64,000 nucleotides of DNA from Streptococcus infantis (lineage in GTDB: Bacteria > Bacillota > Bacilli > Lactobacillales > Streptococcaceae). Below the pieces are notes generated by a model. The model saw only the letters and a list, made by a program, of their open reading frames with translations. It ran no database searches and had not been told where the DNA came from. The DNA lies in the NCBI RefSeq assembly GCF_000963255.1, contig NZ_JYOV01000011.1:1-64000 (forward strand), written 5' to 3'. Positions 17,430-25,142 of the stretch are shown piece by piece (position 1 is the stretch's first letter; the number at the start of each line of letters is the position of its first letter). Made by a program: the position numbers and the translations under genes.

Positions 17430-17446
17430 TTGACTAAAACGGTGAG
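17430..17446. promoter_or_regulatory. Operator-like site O3
   Basis: TTGACTAAAACGGTGAG shares the central AAAACGG and the GGTGA half-site with the other repressor sites. It lies 27 bases upstream of the minus-strand gene start, close to a minus-strand TTGACT at 17454-17459. Confidence 0.55.
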
Positions 17447-17548
17447 AGGTCCTAGTCAATAATGATTATAACATGAGCAACAGAAAAACACAACATATTG
17501 TTAATTAAATATATTTGTTTAACAACATATAGTATCCGAGGTGTAAAA

Positions 17549-17734
17549 ATGTGGGAACAATTAAACCGAATAATGCAGGAAAGAAATTTGAATGGCTATC
17601 AATTGTCTAAGATGTCTGGGGTCAACCGTAGTTTCTTTTCTGATTTGAAAAGCGGAAAGGTGAAATACCTTTCTTGGCCGAACATATGCAAAATTGCTGA
17701 TGCGTTGGAAATCAGCATAGATGAATTAAGATAA
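17549..17734 (+). CDS. XRE-family helix-turn-helix regulator (Cro-like candidate)
   Basis: A 61-residue single-domain DNA-binding protein: IMQERNLNGYQLSKMSGVNR is the helix-turn-helix, with recognition helix SFFSDLKSGKVKYLSW. I place the start at ATG 17549, after GAGGTG, rather than an upstream in-frame ATG at 17498 that lacks a ribosome site. Size and position suit a Cro-type repressor. Confidence 0.75.
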   Translation: MWEQLNRIMQERNLNGYQLSKMSGVNRSFFSDLKSGKVKYLSWPNICKIADALEISIDELR

Positions 17735-17746
17735 GGAGGTAGGAAC

Positions 17747-17953
17747 GTGCAAATTTATTTGTATCAACTAAGAAAAGAAAAAGGCATTACACAGAAAGAA
17801 TTAGCTCAAAAACTTGGAATTTCTGAGACGGCATATCGTCAGAAAGAGAAGGGACAGAGCGCTTTTACTCAGGATGAAATGTTTTTCTTGCGTAGCTTTT
17901 TTGATAAACCTTTGCAAGATATTTTTTTACCAAGAAAGTCACCAAAACGGTAA
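17747..17953 (+). CDS. Second XRE-family helix-turn-helix protein
   Basis: A 68-residue protein starting with GTG at 17747, supported by AAGGAGGT eight bases before. The XRE domain is clear (KGITQKELAQKLGISETAYR, about 13-32), and the C terminus is basic (LPRKSPKR). It follows the previous HTH gene by 12 bases. Its stop codon lies inside operator-like site O4. Confidence 0.75.
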   Translation: MQIYLYQLRKEKGITQKELAQKLGISETAYRQKEKGQSAFTQDEMFFLRSFFDKPLQDIFLPRKSPKR

Positions 17954-17954
17954 C
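17938..17954. promoter_or_regulatory. Operator-like site O4
   Basis: GTCACCAAAACGGTAAC is the most symmetrical of the four sites and matches O2 in 13 of 17 bases. It lies 79 bases before the antirepressor gene and may control its transcription. Confidence 0.6.
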
Positions 17955-17970
17955 AATATATTTGAAACCT

Positions 17971-17998
17971 AAAAAAGCACCTGATGGAAATCAGGCGC
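17971..17998 (-). repeat. Hairpin repeat flanking the antirepressor, left copy
   Basis: A 28-bp sequence (AAAAAAGCACCTGAT...ATCAGGCGC) that recurs at 18742-18769 with two mismatches. CCTGAT/ATCAGG forms a 6-bp stem. On the minus strand the hairpin is followed by six T residues, so it can act as a leftward terminator. Confidence 0.75.
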
Positions 17999-18032
17999 TA
18001 GAGGAGAGGTACATTATTTAGAAAGGAACATT

Positions 18033-18743
18033 ATGAACGAAATTTTTAATTTTCACGGGCAGGAAGTCCGTACTTTGACAATTGATGACGAGCCTTGGTT
18101 TGTCGGGAAGGATGTTGCAGATATCTTAGGATATGCTAAACCACTGGACGCAATTTCTCGGCACGTTGATGAAGATGACTCCGTGAAATACGGACTCACC
18201 GACAATTTAGGCCGAACACAAAACACTATCATAATCAACGAATCTGGTCTTTACTCTCTTATCTTATCCAGCAAGTTGCCTCAAGCGAAAGAGTTTAAGC
18301 GTTGGGTGACATCAGAGGTCTTGCCAGCTATTCGCAAGCAGGGCGGATTTATACGTGAGGACTTGGACGAGGATGCCTTCATAGCTCTATTTACTGGACA
18401 AAAGAAATTGCGTGAGCAACAGGCGACCATGCTGGAAGATATTGACTATCTCAAGAGTGAGCAACCGATTCATCCAAGCTACGCTCAGTCGCTCCTGAAG
18501 AAGCGTAAAGCTCGTGTCGTTGCTTGCTTAGGTGGTATTGATAGTCCAGCTTATGCGGATAAGAATTTCGCTCAGTCAGTCTTTAGACAAGCTGAGATTG
18601 ATTTCAAGGATCATTTTAATATCAGTCGCTATGACTTGCTACCGAAAAAATTCGCAGAAGCTGCTCTTGCTTACTGGATGACTTGGGAACCAAGTACCAA
18701 TACTAAAATGAAAATTATGGAATTGAATGCGTATAGCGCATAA
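18033..18743 (+). CDS. Phage antirepressor (Bro-N plus ORF6C-type)
   Basis: A 236-residue protein with an N-terminal Bro-N domain (about 1-105; EPWFVGKDVADILGYAKPLD and NESGLYSLILSSKLPQAKEF are diagnostic) and a C-terminal ORF6C-like domain (about 120-230). Proteins of this type bind or antagonise phage repressors and push the phage toward lytic growth; some bind DNA. It is enclosed by two copies of a 28-bp hairpin repeat, suggesting it moved as a cassette. Confidence 0.88.
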   Translation: MNEIFNFHGQEVRTLTIDDEPWFVGKDVADILGYAKPLDAISRHVDEDDSVKYGLTDNLGRTQNTIIINESGLYSLILSSKLPQAKEFKRWVTSEVLPAIRKQGGFIREDLDEDAFIALFTGQKKLREQQATMLEDIDYLKSEQPIHPSYAQSLLKKRKARVVACLGGIDSPAYADKNFAQSVFRQAEIDFKDHFNISRYDLLPKKFAEAALAYWMTWEPSTNTKMKIMELNAYSA

Positions 18744-18769
18744 AAAAGCACCTGATAGCAATCAGGCGC
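18742..18769 (-). repeat. Hairpin repeat flanking the antirepressor, right copy
   Basis: Second copy of the 28-bp hairpin repeat at 17971-17998 (26 of 28 identical). It begins in the antirepressor stop codon and is also a leftward terminator shape. Confidence 0.75.
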
Positions 18770-18804
18770 ATACTTAAATAATTAAAACCATTATATCACA
18801 AAAA

Positions 18805-18823
18805 TGCTTGCCCGCATAGTTGA
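18805..18823 (+). repeat. TGCTTGCCCGCATAGTTGA element, copy 2
   Basis: Identical over 19 bases to 14848-14866. It ends just before the ribosome site (GAGAGGATG) of the next gene, so it may be a promoter/regulator site for that gene. Confidence 0.6.
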
Positions 18824-18836
18824 GAGGATGTAGAAA

Positions 18837-19127
18837 ATGGAAGGAATAACGTTACAATTACGATTGGACGGCGAAAGTGCTGAATTGTTCACGAATCAAT
18901 TATTGGCCTTTGCTGAAAAGCAGGTCAAGGAGCAGTTAGAGAATGATCGCATGCCAATCAATCAACAGGCTTTGATGAAGAAATTCGGCTTCACTCATGG
19001 CTATGTCAAGATGCTAGAACGCAAAGGATTAAGATTTCGTAAGCAAGGGAAAGATACTATGTACGATGTCAATGATGTTTATGAAATTTTAGAATTAGAA
19101 AAAGAAGTACGAAAATTGAGAGCATAA
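18837..19127 (+). CDS. Putative helix-turn-helix phage protein
   Basis: A 96-residue protein. The segment INQQALMKKFGFTHGYVKML followed by KGLRFRKQGKDTMYDVNDVY looks like a MerR/excisionase-type winged HTH with a basic wing, and DUF771-like phage proteins have the same plan. It could be an excisionase or early regulator. No direct evidence for either. Confidence 0.55.
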   Translation: MEGITLQLRLDGESAELFTNQLLAFAEKQVKEQLENDRMPINQQALMKKFGFTHGYVKMLERKGLRFRKQGKDTMYDVNDVYEILELEKEVRKLRA

Positions 19128-19137
19128 GGAGAACAAA

Positions 19138-19377
19138 ATGTTTAAAGCAATTCGCACAATCAAAAAAATCAAACAACTTCAAAAAGAAATGCAGGCATTC
19201 AGCCTTACTTTTCTAACTATGCAAGAACTGGGCTTGGTTCCAGAAACCGAAAAAGGTAAGGCAAAAGCTCAAACGATGCATGACATAAGCCACATGATCA
19301 AGGATATTTTAGACGGCAGGTCAGTAGATGAAGCGACGAAGCGTCTAGATATTGTGGTAAAAGCTGATGTCGATTAG
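19138..19377 (+). CDS. Small helical phage protein, unknown
   Basis: A 79-residue basic-to-acidic helical protein with ribosome site AAGGAG and a ten-base gap from the previous gene. The first 30 residues are Lys/Ile-rich (FKAIRTIKKIKQLQKEMQAF). It directly precedes the replication gene; no family recognised. Confidence 0.6.
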   Translation: MFKAIRTIKKIKQLQKEMQAFSLTFLTMQELGLVPETEKGKAKAQTMHDISHMIKDILDGRSVDEATKRLDIVVKADVD

Positions 19378-19397
19378 TAGAGAAACGGAGGGTATCA

Positions 19398-20264
19398 ATG
19401 GCTGTTAAAAACAAGCGATACTACTGGATTCAACTCACTCAGGATTTTTTCAAATCAAAAGAAATGAAATTGCTTCGGAAGATTGCAGGGGGCGACACGC
19501 ATACCATCATCTATCTCAAAATGATGTTGATTAGTTTGGAAGATGGAGGGTGCATCTACTACGATGGACTTGCTGATAATCTTGCTGAAGAAATCGCTCT
19601 TATGATTGATGAGAATGTTGAAGACATCAAAATTACTTTGCTTTTTTTAGAAAGCAAAGGTTTGCTGACTAGAAAAAATGACAGAGATTATTTCTTAGAG
19701 CAAGTTCCTGAGATGGTAGGTAGTGAAACCGCAAGCGCCAGAAGGGTTCGCAAGTTTCGAGAAAATCAATTGGCGTTACAATGTAACAACGATGTAACGA
19801 AGCGTAACGGAGATATAGATATAGATATAGATACAGAGATAGAGAAAGATGTAGATGAAAATCCAGTCGCACTCATCGTCGAAGAATATCAGTCTCGTAT
19901 CGCTCCCTTGGATGGAACTCAATTTGAACTCTTGAAAGAGTTCATCACATTGGATGGCATGGAAGCGAAGGTTGTCCTGAAAGCAATTGGTCTTGCTGCT
20001 GATAATGGTAAAAGGAATTTTAGTTATATCAGAGCGATTTTGACGAATTGGAAAAACGATGGAGTTTTGACGATTGCAGCAGTCGATGAACGTGAGCGAG
20101 CGTACAAAGAAAGTAAAATCAAGGGTCAGTCAGGGAATCAAAAATCAAATGTTCCTGAATGGTCACAACCTAACTATGTCAACAATACCAGTGATGAGAC
20201 CAAGAAGGAACTCGAAGAGCGTAAACGTGAACTACTTGAAAGGCTTGAAAATGGAGGTGGCTGA
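19398..20264 (+). CDS. Phage replisome organiser / replication initiator
   Basis: Initiates phage DNA replication by binding the origin and recruiting helicase machinery. A 288-residue protein: the N-terminal replisome-organiser winged helix (about 1-110, KRYYWIQLTQDFFKSKEMKL then LLFLESKGLLTRKNDRDYFL), an acidic low-complexity linker (DIDIDIDTEIEKDVDE, about 137-152) and a DnaD-like C-terminal domain (about 160-225, FSYIRAILTNWKNDGV). No helicase gene is seen in this phage, so it probably uses the host DnaC/DnaI system. The linker DNA is a hexamer repeat that could be part of the origin. Confidence 0.85.
   Translation: MAVKNKRYYWIQLTQDFFKSKEMKLLRKIAGGDTHTIIYLKMMLISLEDGGCIYYDGLADNLAEEIALMIDENVEDIKITLLFLESKGLLTRKNDRDYFLEQVPEMVGSETASARRVRKFRENQLALQCNNDVTKRNGDIDIDIDTEIEKDVDENPVALIVEEYQSRIAPLDGTQFELLKEFITLDGMEAKVVLKAIGLAADNGKRNFSYIRAILTNWKNDGVLTIAAVDERERAYKESKIKGQSGNQKSNVPEWSQPNYVNNTSDETKKELEERKRELLERLENGGG
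19811..19857 (+). repeat. GATATA hexamer repeat inside the replication gene
   Basis: About eight imperfect copies of AGATAT/AGATAC-type hexamers encode the Asp-Ile linker. Intragenic iteron-like repeats in initiator genes often mark phage origins. It could equally be a slippage-prone coding repeat. Confidence 0.5.
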
Positions 20265-20461
20265 TGTTTATCTTGAAACATGGGTCAAGAGAGGATAAAC
20301 CGTTCTTGATGTCTGTGGCTATTAGTGTGACTGGCATTGATGTCTCGTATTCGGACGAGCGGAAGGCGATGCGGTTTATCTCTCGTGCAGTTGCGTTACA
20401 GGTTGGCAAGGCATTGAGAGTATCATTTGGGAATTTCTATCCGGTGGAGGTGAAGGGATGA
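20264..20461 (+). CDS. Early phage protein, unknown
   Basis: A 65-residue protein whose ATG overlaps the replication gene stop (TGATG), so it is translationally coupled. The sequence is mostly beta with an internal helix (DERKAMRFISRAVALQ). No family recognised. Confidence 0.55.
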   Translation: MFILKHGSREDKPFLMSVAISVTGIDVSYSDERKAMRFISRAVALQVGKALRVSFGNFYPVEVKG

Positions 20462-20679
20462 TAAATCTATACTTCATTTACAACGGGCACCGAAAGATGC
20501 TCATCGGGCGTTTCACACACATACATAGTGCAATCAATGAACTAAAGAAACATCAGGCTAGTTACTCAGCAATCAGTCATCCACGCTTTTGGAAAAGCAT
20601 GAGTGGTGAGAACATCAGGATTGATTATGGATCCGTTGATTGCTACTACTTGATTACTAGGAAAACGGAGGAAAAATAA
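20458..20679 (+). CDS. Early phage protein, unknown
   Basis: A 73-residue basic protein overlapping the previous gene by four bases, with RBS GGAGGTG. It is rich in His, Lys and aromatic residues and shows no recognised domain. Tight packing supports a real gene. Confidence 0.55.
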   Translation: MINLYFIYNGHRKMLIGRFTHIHSAINELKKHQASYSAISHPRFWKSMSGENIRIDYGSVDCYYLITRKTEEK

Positions 20680-20680
20680 G

Positions 20681-21172
20681 ATGAATACAAAAATGAATTT
20701 AGAAGAAAAGGTTCAACAGTGGTTTGTTGATAGAAATTTACATGAAGCGAATCCTGTCAAACAATTCTTGAAGCTGATGGAAGAGTCAGGTGAATTGTTT
20801 GAGGGTATTGCGAAGGATAAATCTGAACTGATTTATGATGCGCTTGGTGATATTCAGGTAGTTTTGATTGGGCTCGATCAACAGATTAAGAATGGTGCTC
20901 AGATTTCAGCGAATCAACAGGAACTTGAATTGCTGTTGATGGTTTCTAGTTTAGGTAATATAGCTCAAAAACTATACGCTCATATCTGCCACAACGAGAC
21001 ACAAGTTCCGTTAATCAAAGCAGACTTGATGTTTCTTGATAGCGTGGTTAGTACGGTTTCATTTTGCAATGGTACTACAGCTGAAAATTGCTTAGAAGAA
21101 GCTTATGAAGTCATCAAGGACCGCAAAGGTAAGATGATTGATGGGGTGTTTGTAAAAGAGGAGGATTTATAA
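20681..21172 (+). CDS. MazG-like nucleotide pyrophosphohydrolase
   Basis: All-alpha NTP pyrophosphatase-like protein of 163 residues. The metal-binding signature EESGELFEGI (about 31-40) and the downstream acidic pair in DALGDIQVVLIG (about 49-60) fit the MazG/dUTPase-like fold. Phage members clean up nucleotide pools or alarmones during infection (family knowledge). It is in the early replication cluster. Confidence 0.75.
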   Translation: MNTKMNLEEKVQQWFVDRNLHEANPVKQFLKLMEESGELFEGIAKDKSELIYDALGDIQVVLIGLDQQIKNGAQISANQQELELLLMVSSLGNIAQKLYAHICHNETQVPLIKADLMFLDSVVSTVSFCNGTTAENCLEEAYEVIKDRKGKMIDGVFVKEEDL

Positions 21173-21173
21173 A

Positions 21174-21452
21174 ATGAAAAAACTAGGAATTTTTATTGGT
21201 GTATTACTCGTAACAATTATCTCACCGTTTGTTGTTCAATTTGGTTGGAATGAGATTGTAACGACAATCATTCCAGTTGATAAAATTACAGTCTGGCAAG
21301 CATTAGGGATGGATGCACTACTATCTTTCATCTGGCCTGTGTTATCTAGCAAAAAAGAATCTGAAGAGGATTATTCGTATGCTGTAAAGAGTAGTATTTC
21401 GAAAATCATTACATGTGCATTTTTAATTTGGTTAGCTAGTTTGTTTATTTAA
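21174..21452 (+). CDS. Small two-helix membrane protein
   Basis: A 92-residue protein with an N-terminal hydrophobic helix (LGIFIGVLLVTIISPFVVQF), a central one and a C-terminal one (SKIITCAFLIWLASLFI), preceded by AGGAGG. Early phage membrane protein; possible roles include exclusion or membrane attachment, none shown. Confidence 0.6.
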   Translation: MKKLGIFIGVLLVTIISPFVVQFGWNEIVTTIIPVDKITVWQALGMDALLSFIWPVLSSKKESEEDYSYAVKSSISKIITCAFLIWLASLFI

Positions 21453-21463
21453 GGAGTGTTAGC

Positions 21464-21868
21464 ATGATAGCAAAATTTAGAGGGTTATCCATCGACGAAA
21501 ACAGCAAAGGAGAATGGCAATACGGACATTTAATTGAAGATAGAGGAAGAGCATTTATTATCAACGAAGTGGTAGAAGCCAATGAACAATACATTACTAT
21601 AGGTTCTTGGTGTCCTGTAAATATAGAATCAGTAGGACGTTTCACAGGGATGTTTGACAAAAATTTACGGGAGATATACGAGAAAGATGTTCTTGGTACA
21701 AAAGATGGATTGTTGAATGGTGTAGTCGAGTACAGATCTGATTTAGGAATGTGGACGAATAGTTTGATTAGATACAATAATTTCGAACGATTATGTACTG
21801 TGGCTAATTCAAGAGAAATCATCGGCAATATCCATGAGAATCCAGAACTTTTGGAGGTCAAGGAGTGA
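21464..21868 (+). CDS. YopX family protein
   Basis: A 134-residue beta-rich protein matching YopX-type phage proteins: an opening AKFRGLSIDENSKGEWQYGH, the internal GMFDKNLREIYEKDV and the ending EIIGNIHENPELL are the typical anchors. Function unknown; very common in Gram-positive phage early regions. Confidence 0.85.
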   Translation: MIAKFRGLSIDENSKGEWQYGHLIEDRGRAFIINEVVEANEQYITIGSWCPVNIESVGRFTGMFDKNLREIYEKDVLGTKDGLLNGVVEYRSDLGMWTNSLIRYNNFERLCTVANSREIIGNIHENPELLEVKE

Positions 21869-22185
21869 GATATTTTAAAATCCTATGTGTTGTTTTACTC
21901 ACATTCTTCCTCGTAGCATGTCACCAGATTTCGAGTGGGACGGTGGTAGATAAGTACATTGATGAACCTCACACAACGTTCATACCTGTTAGTACAGGAA
22001 AAAGTTCGGTTCTCGTGCCAACAAGAACCAAAAGAAAATACATTCTGGTCGTTTCAGGTCGTGCAGGTAATAAGCAAGTTGAAGAAACGTTTGAAGTGAC
22101 AGCTGAGGAATACAAGCACTATGAAATTGGTAATACTTTCATACAAGATGCCGTTTTAGAAAATGAAGAAGGAGATAGAGAATGA
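21865..22185 (+). CDS. Small phage lipoprotein, unknown
   Basis: A 106-residue protein with GTG start overlapping the YopX stop by four bases. N-terminal signal ([17 protein letters not shown]) with a lipobox ending in Cys19, so likely membrane-anchored outside the cell. The following domain is beta-rich with a basic centre. It is an unusual product for an early replication operon; function unknown. Confidence 0.65.
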   Translation: MRYFKILCVVLLTFFLVACHQISSGTVVDKYIDEPHTTFIPVSTGKSSVLVPTRTKRKYILVVSGRAGNKQVEETFEVTAEEYKHYEIGNTFIQDAVLENEEGDRE

Positions 22186-22598
22186 TCAATAATGTTGTTT
22201 TGGTAGGTCGCTTGACTCGTGATCCTGAGTTACGATACACGCCATCAAATGTGGCTGTTGCGACTTTCAGTTTGGCAGTGAATCGCAATTTTAAGAATCA
22301 GGCAGGTGATCGTGAAGCTGATTTTATCAGTTGCATTATGTGGCGCCAACAGGCTGAAAATTTTGCAAATTGGATTAAAAAGGGTGCTCTTGTAGGAATC
22401 ACAGGTCGCATCCAGACTCGTAGTTATGATAATCAGCAAGGTCAACGTGTCTATGTGACAGAGGTTGTAGCTGAAAGCTTTCAGCTTTTGGAAAAGCGAG
22501 ATAAGACTGCGGACCATTCGAGCATGGAAAATCAGATGCCACCAAGTTTTGGAGCAAGTGATCCGATGGATATTCCAGATGATGGATTACCATTTTAA
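22182..22598 (+). CDS. ssb: Single-stranded DNA-binding protein
   Basis: Phage SSB of 138 residues. The OB fold begins [20 protein letters not shown] and includes [20 protein letters not shown] and the [15 protein letters not shown] strand. The acidic tail ends [11 protein letters not shown], the conserved tip that recruits partner proteins. It protects and organises single strands during phage replication. Overlaps the previous gene by four bases. Confidence 0.95.
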   Translation: MINNVVLVGRLTRDPELRYTPSNVAVATFSLAVNRNFKNQAGDREADFISCIMWRQQAENFANWIKKGALVGITGRIQTRSYDNQQGQRVYVTEVVAESFQLLEKRDKTADHSSMENQMPPSFGASDPMDIPDDGLPF

Positions 22599-22611
22599 GG
22601 AGGTGTGAAGG

Positions 22612-23028
22612 ATGAACAGACTGAAACAATTAAGACAACAAACAGGCGATAGACAAGAGGATGTTGCTAAAGCTATTGGCGTGACCCGTAGAGGGTATCA
22701 AAAAATGGAAAACGAAGAAAGCCAAATCAAATCAGATAAAGCTCAGAAACTTGCCAAATATTTTGGTGTAAGTGTAGGATATTTGCTTGGTTATGAACCT
22801 GAAAGTGAGCAAGTTGGCAATTATCAAAAAATAAAAATTTGCTTCTCTAATGGTGAAGAACTTAGTTTTCTAGTAAGAAACTTTACAGAAAAAGAATTGA
22901 CAAAAATTACTAGCCAGTTCAACAATGGGAATTTGATGAGGATTAGAAATTTGTCTGTCAACCCTAAGAATGTCAATTATTTTTTTGTTGAAGACTTTGA
23001 AGAAAAAGAGGTGATTGAAGATGAATAA
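22612..23028 (+). CDS. XRE-family regulator with C-terminal extension
   Basis: A 138-residue protein: N-terminal HTH (RLKQLRQQTGDRQEDVAKAI and GVTRRGYQKMENEESQIKSD, about 2-45), then about 80 residues of unrecognised, mostly beta sequence. Strong ribosome site AAGGAGGTG. It overlaps the next gene by eight bases. Confidence 0.75.
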   Translation: MNRLKQLRQQTGDRQEDVAKAIGVTRRGYQKMENEESQIKSDKAQKLAKYFGVSVGYLLGYEPESEQVGNYQKIKICFSNGEELSFLVRNFTEKELTKITSQFNNGNLMRIRNLSVNPKNVNYFFVEDFEEKEVIEDE

Positions 23029-23776
23029 ACAGGAATTGATTAAGCGTATAGAAGGTTTAAAAAATCTTTTCGGCAACAAATCAGAATATATCGAAATAGA
23101 CTCGGTAATTAGACTTATTTCTGAACTAGACGAACCAGAAACAGGTCACGCAGACGAAGCTCCACGGTATGTTAAGAACATACTAGCACGATTGCGAGAA
23201 TTGCCATTGCATGATAGAGAGGTCTGGTTGAAAGCTATCATGGGTGAATTTGAGCAAGATTTCAGCCATGCAAAATGGCGGGAAGGTTACGAGCAAGGCA
23301 AACTTGAGGGAGCATGGGTTGGTAATCAATTGAAAGATGCTGATAAGATTCGACAAGAATTGAATAAACCAGTGGTCCAACAATTCATTGCTGATTGGTA
23401 TGAAGAGAATAAGGATGATTTTGAAGGGAATTTGTTTCGATGTGTCTATAATATTACATCGATTTTTGACGGTGCTAAACTTAATGAGTTTGAAAGGTGG
23501 TTTCTAATTGCTAGCACAAAATCATTTCAAACCCTCGTCAACATGCACCAGTTTGGCTACGAGGTGGAGGAAGAGAAGAAATATCGGGTAAAGGTGAAAG
23601 GCATTTGTGGAAATCACGAAACTTTGAACCGTGAGAAACATTCAAACAAATGGCTTTTCTCAGACCGGGAAGAAAACTCACTTTATGGCACACACCACAC
23701 CCGAAAAGAATTAGAAGATGCAGGTTTCGGATGGGTATTCGATTGTGAGGGTGTTGAGATTGAGGAGGTGGAGTGA
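23021..23776 (+). CDS. DUF1642 phage protein
   Basis: A 251-residue soluble protein. The C-terminal half (ELNKPVVQQFIADWYEENKD, then a helical stretch and YEVEEEKKYRVKVK) is the DUF1642 pattern common in streptococcal and lactococcal phages. Function unknown. I use ATG 23021 with AAGAGGTG eight bases before; an upstream TTG at 23015 sits too close to the same site. Confidence 0.8.
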   Translation: MNKQELIKRIEGLKNLFGNKSEYIEIDSVIRLISELDEPETGHADEAPRYVKNILARLRELPLHDREVWLKAIMGEFEQDFSHAKWREGYEQGKLEGAWVGNQLKDADKIRQELNKPVVQQFIADWYEENKDDFEGNLFRCVYNITSIFDGAKLNEFERWFLIASTKSFQTLVNMHQFGYEVEEEKKYRVKVKGICGNHETLNREKHSNKWLFSDREENSLYGTHHTRKELEDAGFGWVFDCEGVEIEEVE

Positions 23777-24015
23777 TGAATCTTAGACAAAAAAGAAAAC
23801 ATTACAAATATTCTTATCGATATTTTATAGCTTACTATTCCGAGAATACTAAAGAATTTGTTATCCACTGTCCGAAAAAATATAAGAAAACGCTCAAAAG
23901 AAAACTTAAAGTTAACAAAAATTATGATTACGATGAATGTTGTAGGAAGTATTGGTTATACGAGGAATACTCTGGCAACATGCCAAAATTCATGAGAGGA
24001 AATGAGGTGGAGTGA
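23776..24015 (+). CDS. Small basic phage protein, unknown
   Basis: A 79-residue protein very rich in Lys, Tyr and Arg (KRKHYKYSYRYFIAYYSENT). The ATG overlaps the previous stop (TGATG), and AGGAGGTGG supports it over the GTG three bases earlier. A Cys pair (ECCRKY) is present. No family recognised. Confidence 0.55.
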   Translation: MNLRQKRKHYKYSYRYFIAYYSENTKEFVIHCPKKYKKTLKRKLKVNKNYDYDECCRKYWLYEEYSGNMPKFMRGNEVE

Positions 24016-24305
24016 TGGTACAAACAATTGAACAAGCTACAAAAACTGAAAGCAAACGCATAAAAATCCCTGCGAAAATCAGACCGTTCGATGTAGGTTA
24101 TCGAGTAGTAAACAAACACGGTCAACCGCTTGCCTTAAGAAATGGAGCAAGTATATTCGACTTACCTTTTCTAGCGGAAAAAGCCATAAAGAAAGAGTTT
24201 GGAAAAAACGATCCAGATTTTGATATTGAAAAGCATTCTGTTGAAGAGGTTGCTATTATCAATTTAAGTAAATTTCATAGCTACTTTGAGGAGGTCACAG
24301 AGTGA
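24015..24305 (+). CDS. Small phage protein, unknown
   Basis: A 96-residue mixed-charge protein, again with a TGATG overlap with the previous stop and ribosome site GAGGTGG. It contains ESKRIKIPAKIRPFDVGYRV. No recognised domain. Confidence 0.55.
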   Translation: MVQTIEQATKTESKRIKIPAKIRPFDVGYRVVNKHGQPLALRNGASIFDLPFLAEKAIKKEFGKNDPDFDIEKHSVEEVAIINLSKFHSYFEEVTE

Positions 24306-24562
24306 AACGATTCATCGCAATATGGATTCTGCTATCTGCTGGGTTGAACATCTGGCAGATGGACAAGATCCGTAATTTAGAAGAGAAGAAGCCGATGGTT
24401 ATCTACAAAGCTGATAATCAAGGTGCAGAAATTAAAGGCAGAGTCTTACAAAAGGAGAAGATTGGCGACATGTACACTATCACAGTACAAAATTACGGAG
24501 TGTTTGTAGTTACTCAAACAAACTATGAATCTCTTAAAATAGGAGATGAGGTAAGATTGTAA
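24302..24562 (+). CDS. DUF1372 membrane-anchored protein
   Basis: An 86-residue protein, GTG start, with an N-terminal hydrophobic anchor (RFIAIWILLSAGLNIW) and a small beta domain ending FVVTQTNYESLKIGDEVRL, the DUF1372 pattern. Likely exposed outside or at the membrane; role unknown. Overlaps the previous gene by four bases. Confidence 0.75.
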   Translation: MKRFIAIWILLSAGLNIWQMDKIRNLEEKKPMVIYKADNQGAEIKGRVLQKEKIGDMYTITVQNYGVFVVTQTNYESLKIGDEVRL

Positions 24563-24813
24563 TGACAAAGTACAAGAAACCAACTTACATCATCATTCAG
24601 GAAGCGATGGCAGAGCGCATTAGATTTCTGGAAGATGAACTGTATGAAAGGGCCTATAAGGATATTGAGAAGCTAGAAGCTCAAAATGATTTCTTAAAAG
24701 GTCTTTGTAACAATCAACTTGAAATCATCATGGATTATGAATGGAAGCAGATGCAGGAGCAAGCTGAGTTCATAAAAGCTAATACTAGAAAGTGGAGAGC
24801 AAGATGCAGCTAA
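24562..24813 (+). CDS. Small coiled-coil phage protein
   Basis: An 83-residue helical protein (about 10-75 predicted coiled coil: ERIRFLEDELYERAYKDIEK). Its ATG overlaps the last base of the previous stop. No family recognised. Confidence 0.55.
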   Translation: MTKYKKPTYIIIQEAMAERIRFLEDELYERAYKDIEKLEAQNDFLKGLCNNQLEIIMDYEWKQMQEQAEFIKANTRKWRARCS

Positions 24814-25142
24814 GACTGAAAGAACTTAGAGAGGACCTATGTCTCTCTGTAGGACAGATGGCAAAAGAAACAGGTGTTTCACAAAATACAATCCATTTGT
24901 ATGAGCGAGGTGGATATCCGTCCATTAAGCAAATTGAAATGATTGCTAAAACCTATGATGTGAATCCTGCGTGGCTTGTTGGGTGGATAGATGATGAAAT
25001 GATGCCTGGAGTCCAGGTCGTTGAAAAAGTGGTCTACAAAGAGAGCCCAACGGCAAGATTGCCGGACTATTTCAACAACAATAACGAAGGTAAGATTATC
25101 AAGTGGAAGAAATCACGAAGATTTCGAGGAGGTAGGATTTGA
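24804..25142 (+). CDS. XRE-family regulator
   Basis: A 112-residue protein starting at ATG 24804 after GTGGAGAG. The HTH (KELREDLCLSVGQMAKETGV then SQNTIHLYERGGYPSIKQIE) is clear, followed by VNPAWLVGWIDDE, typical of phage XRE proteins. The tail (about 75-112) is basic (IIKWKKSRRFRGGRI). It directly precedes the DUF1492 regulator. Confidence 0.75.
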   Translation: MQLRLKELREDLCLSVGQMAKETGVSQNTIHLYERGGYPSIKQIEMIAKTYDVNPAWLVGWIDDEMMPGVQVVEKVVYKESPTARLPDYFNNNNEGKIIKWKKSRRFRGGRI

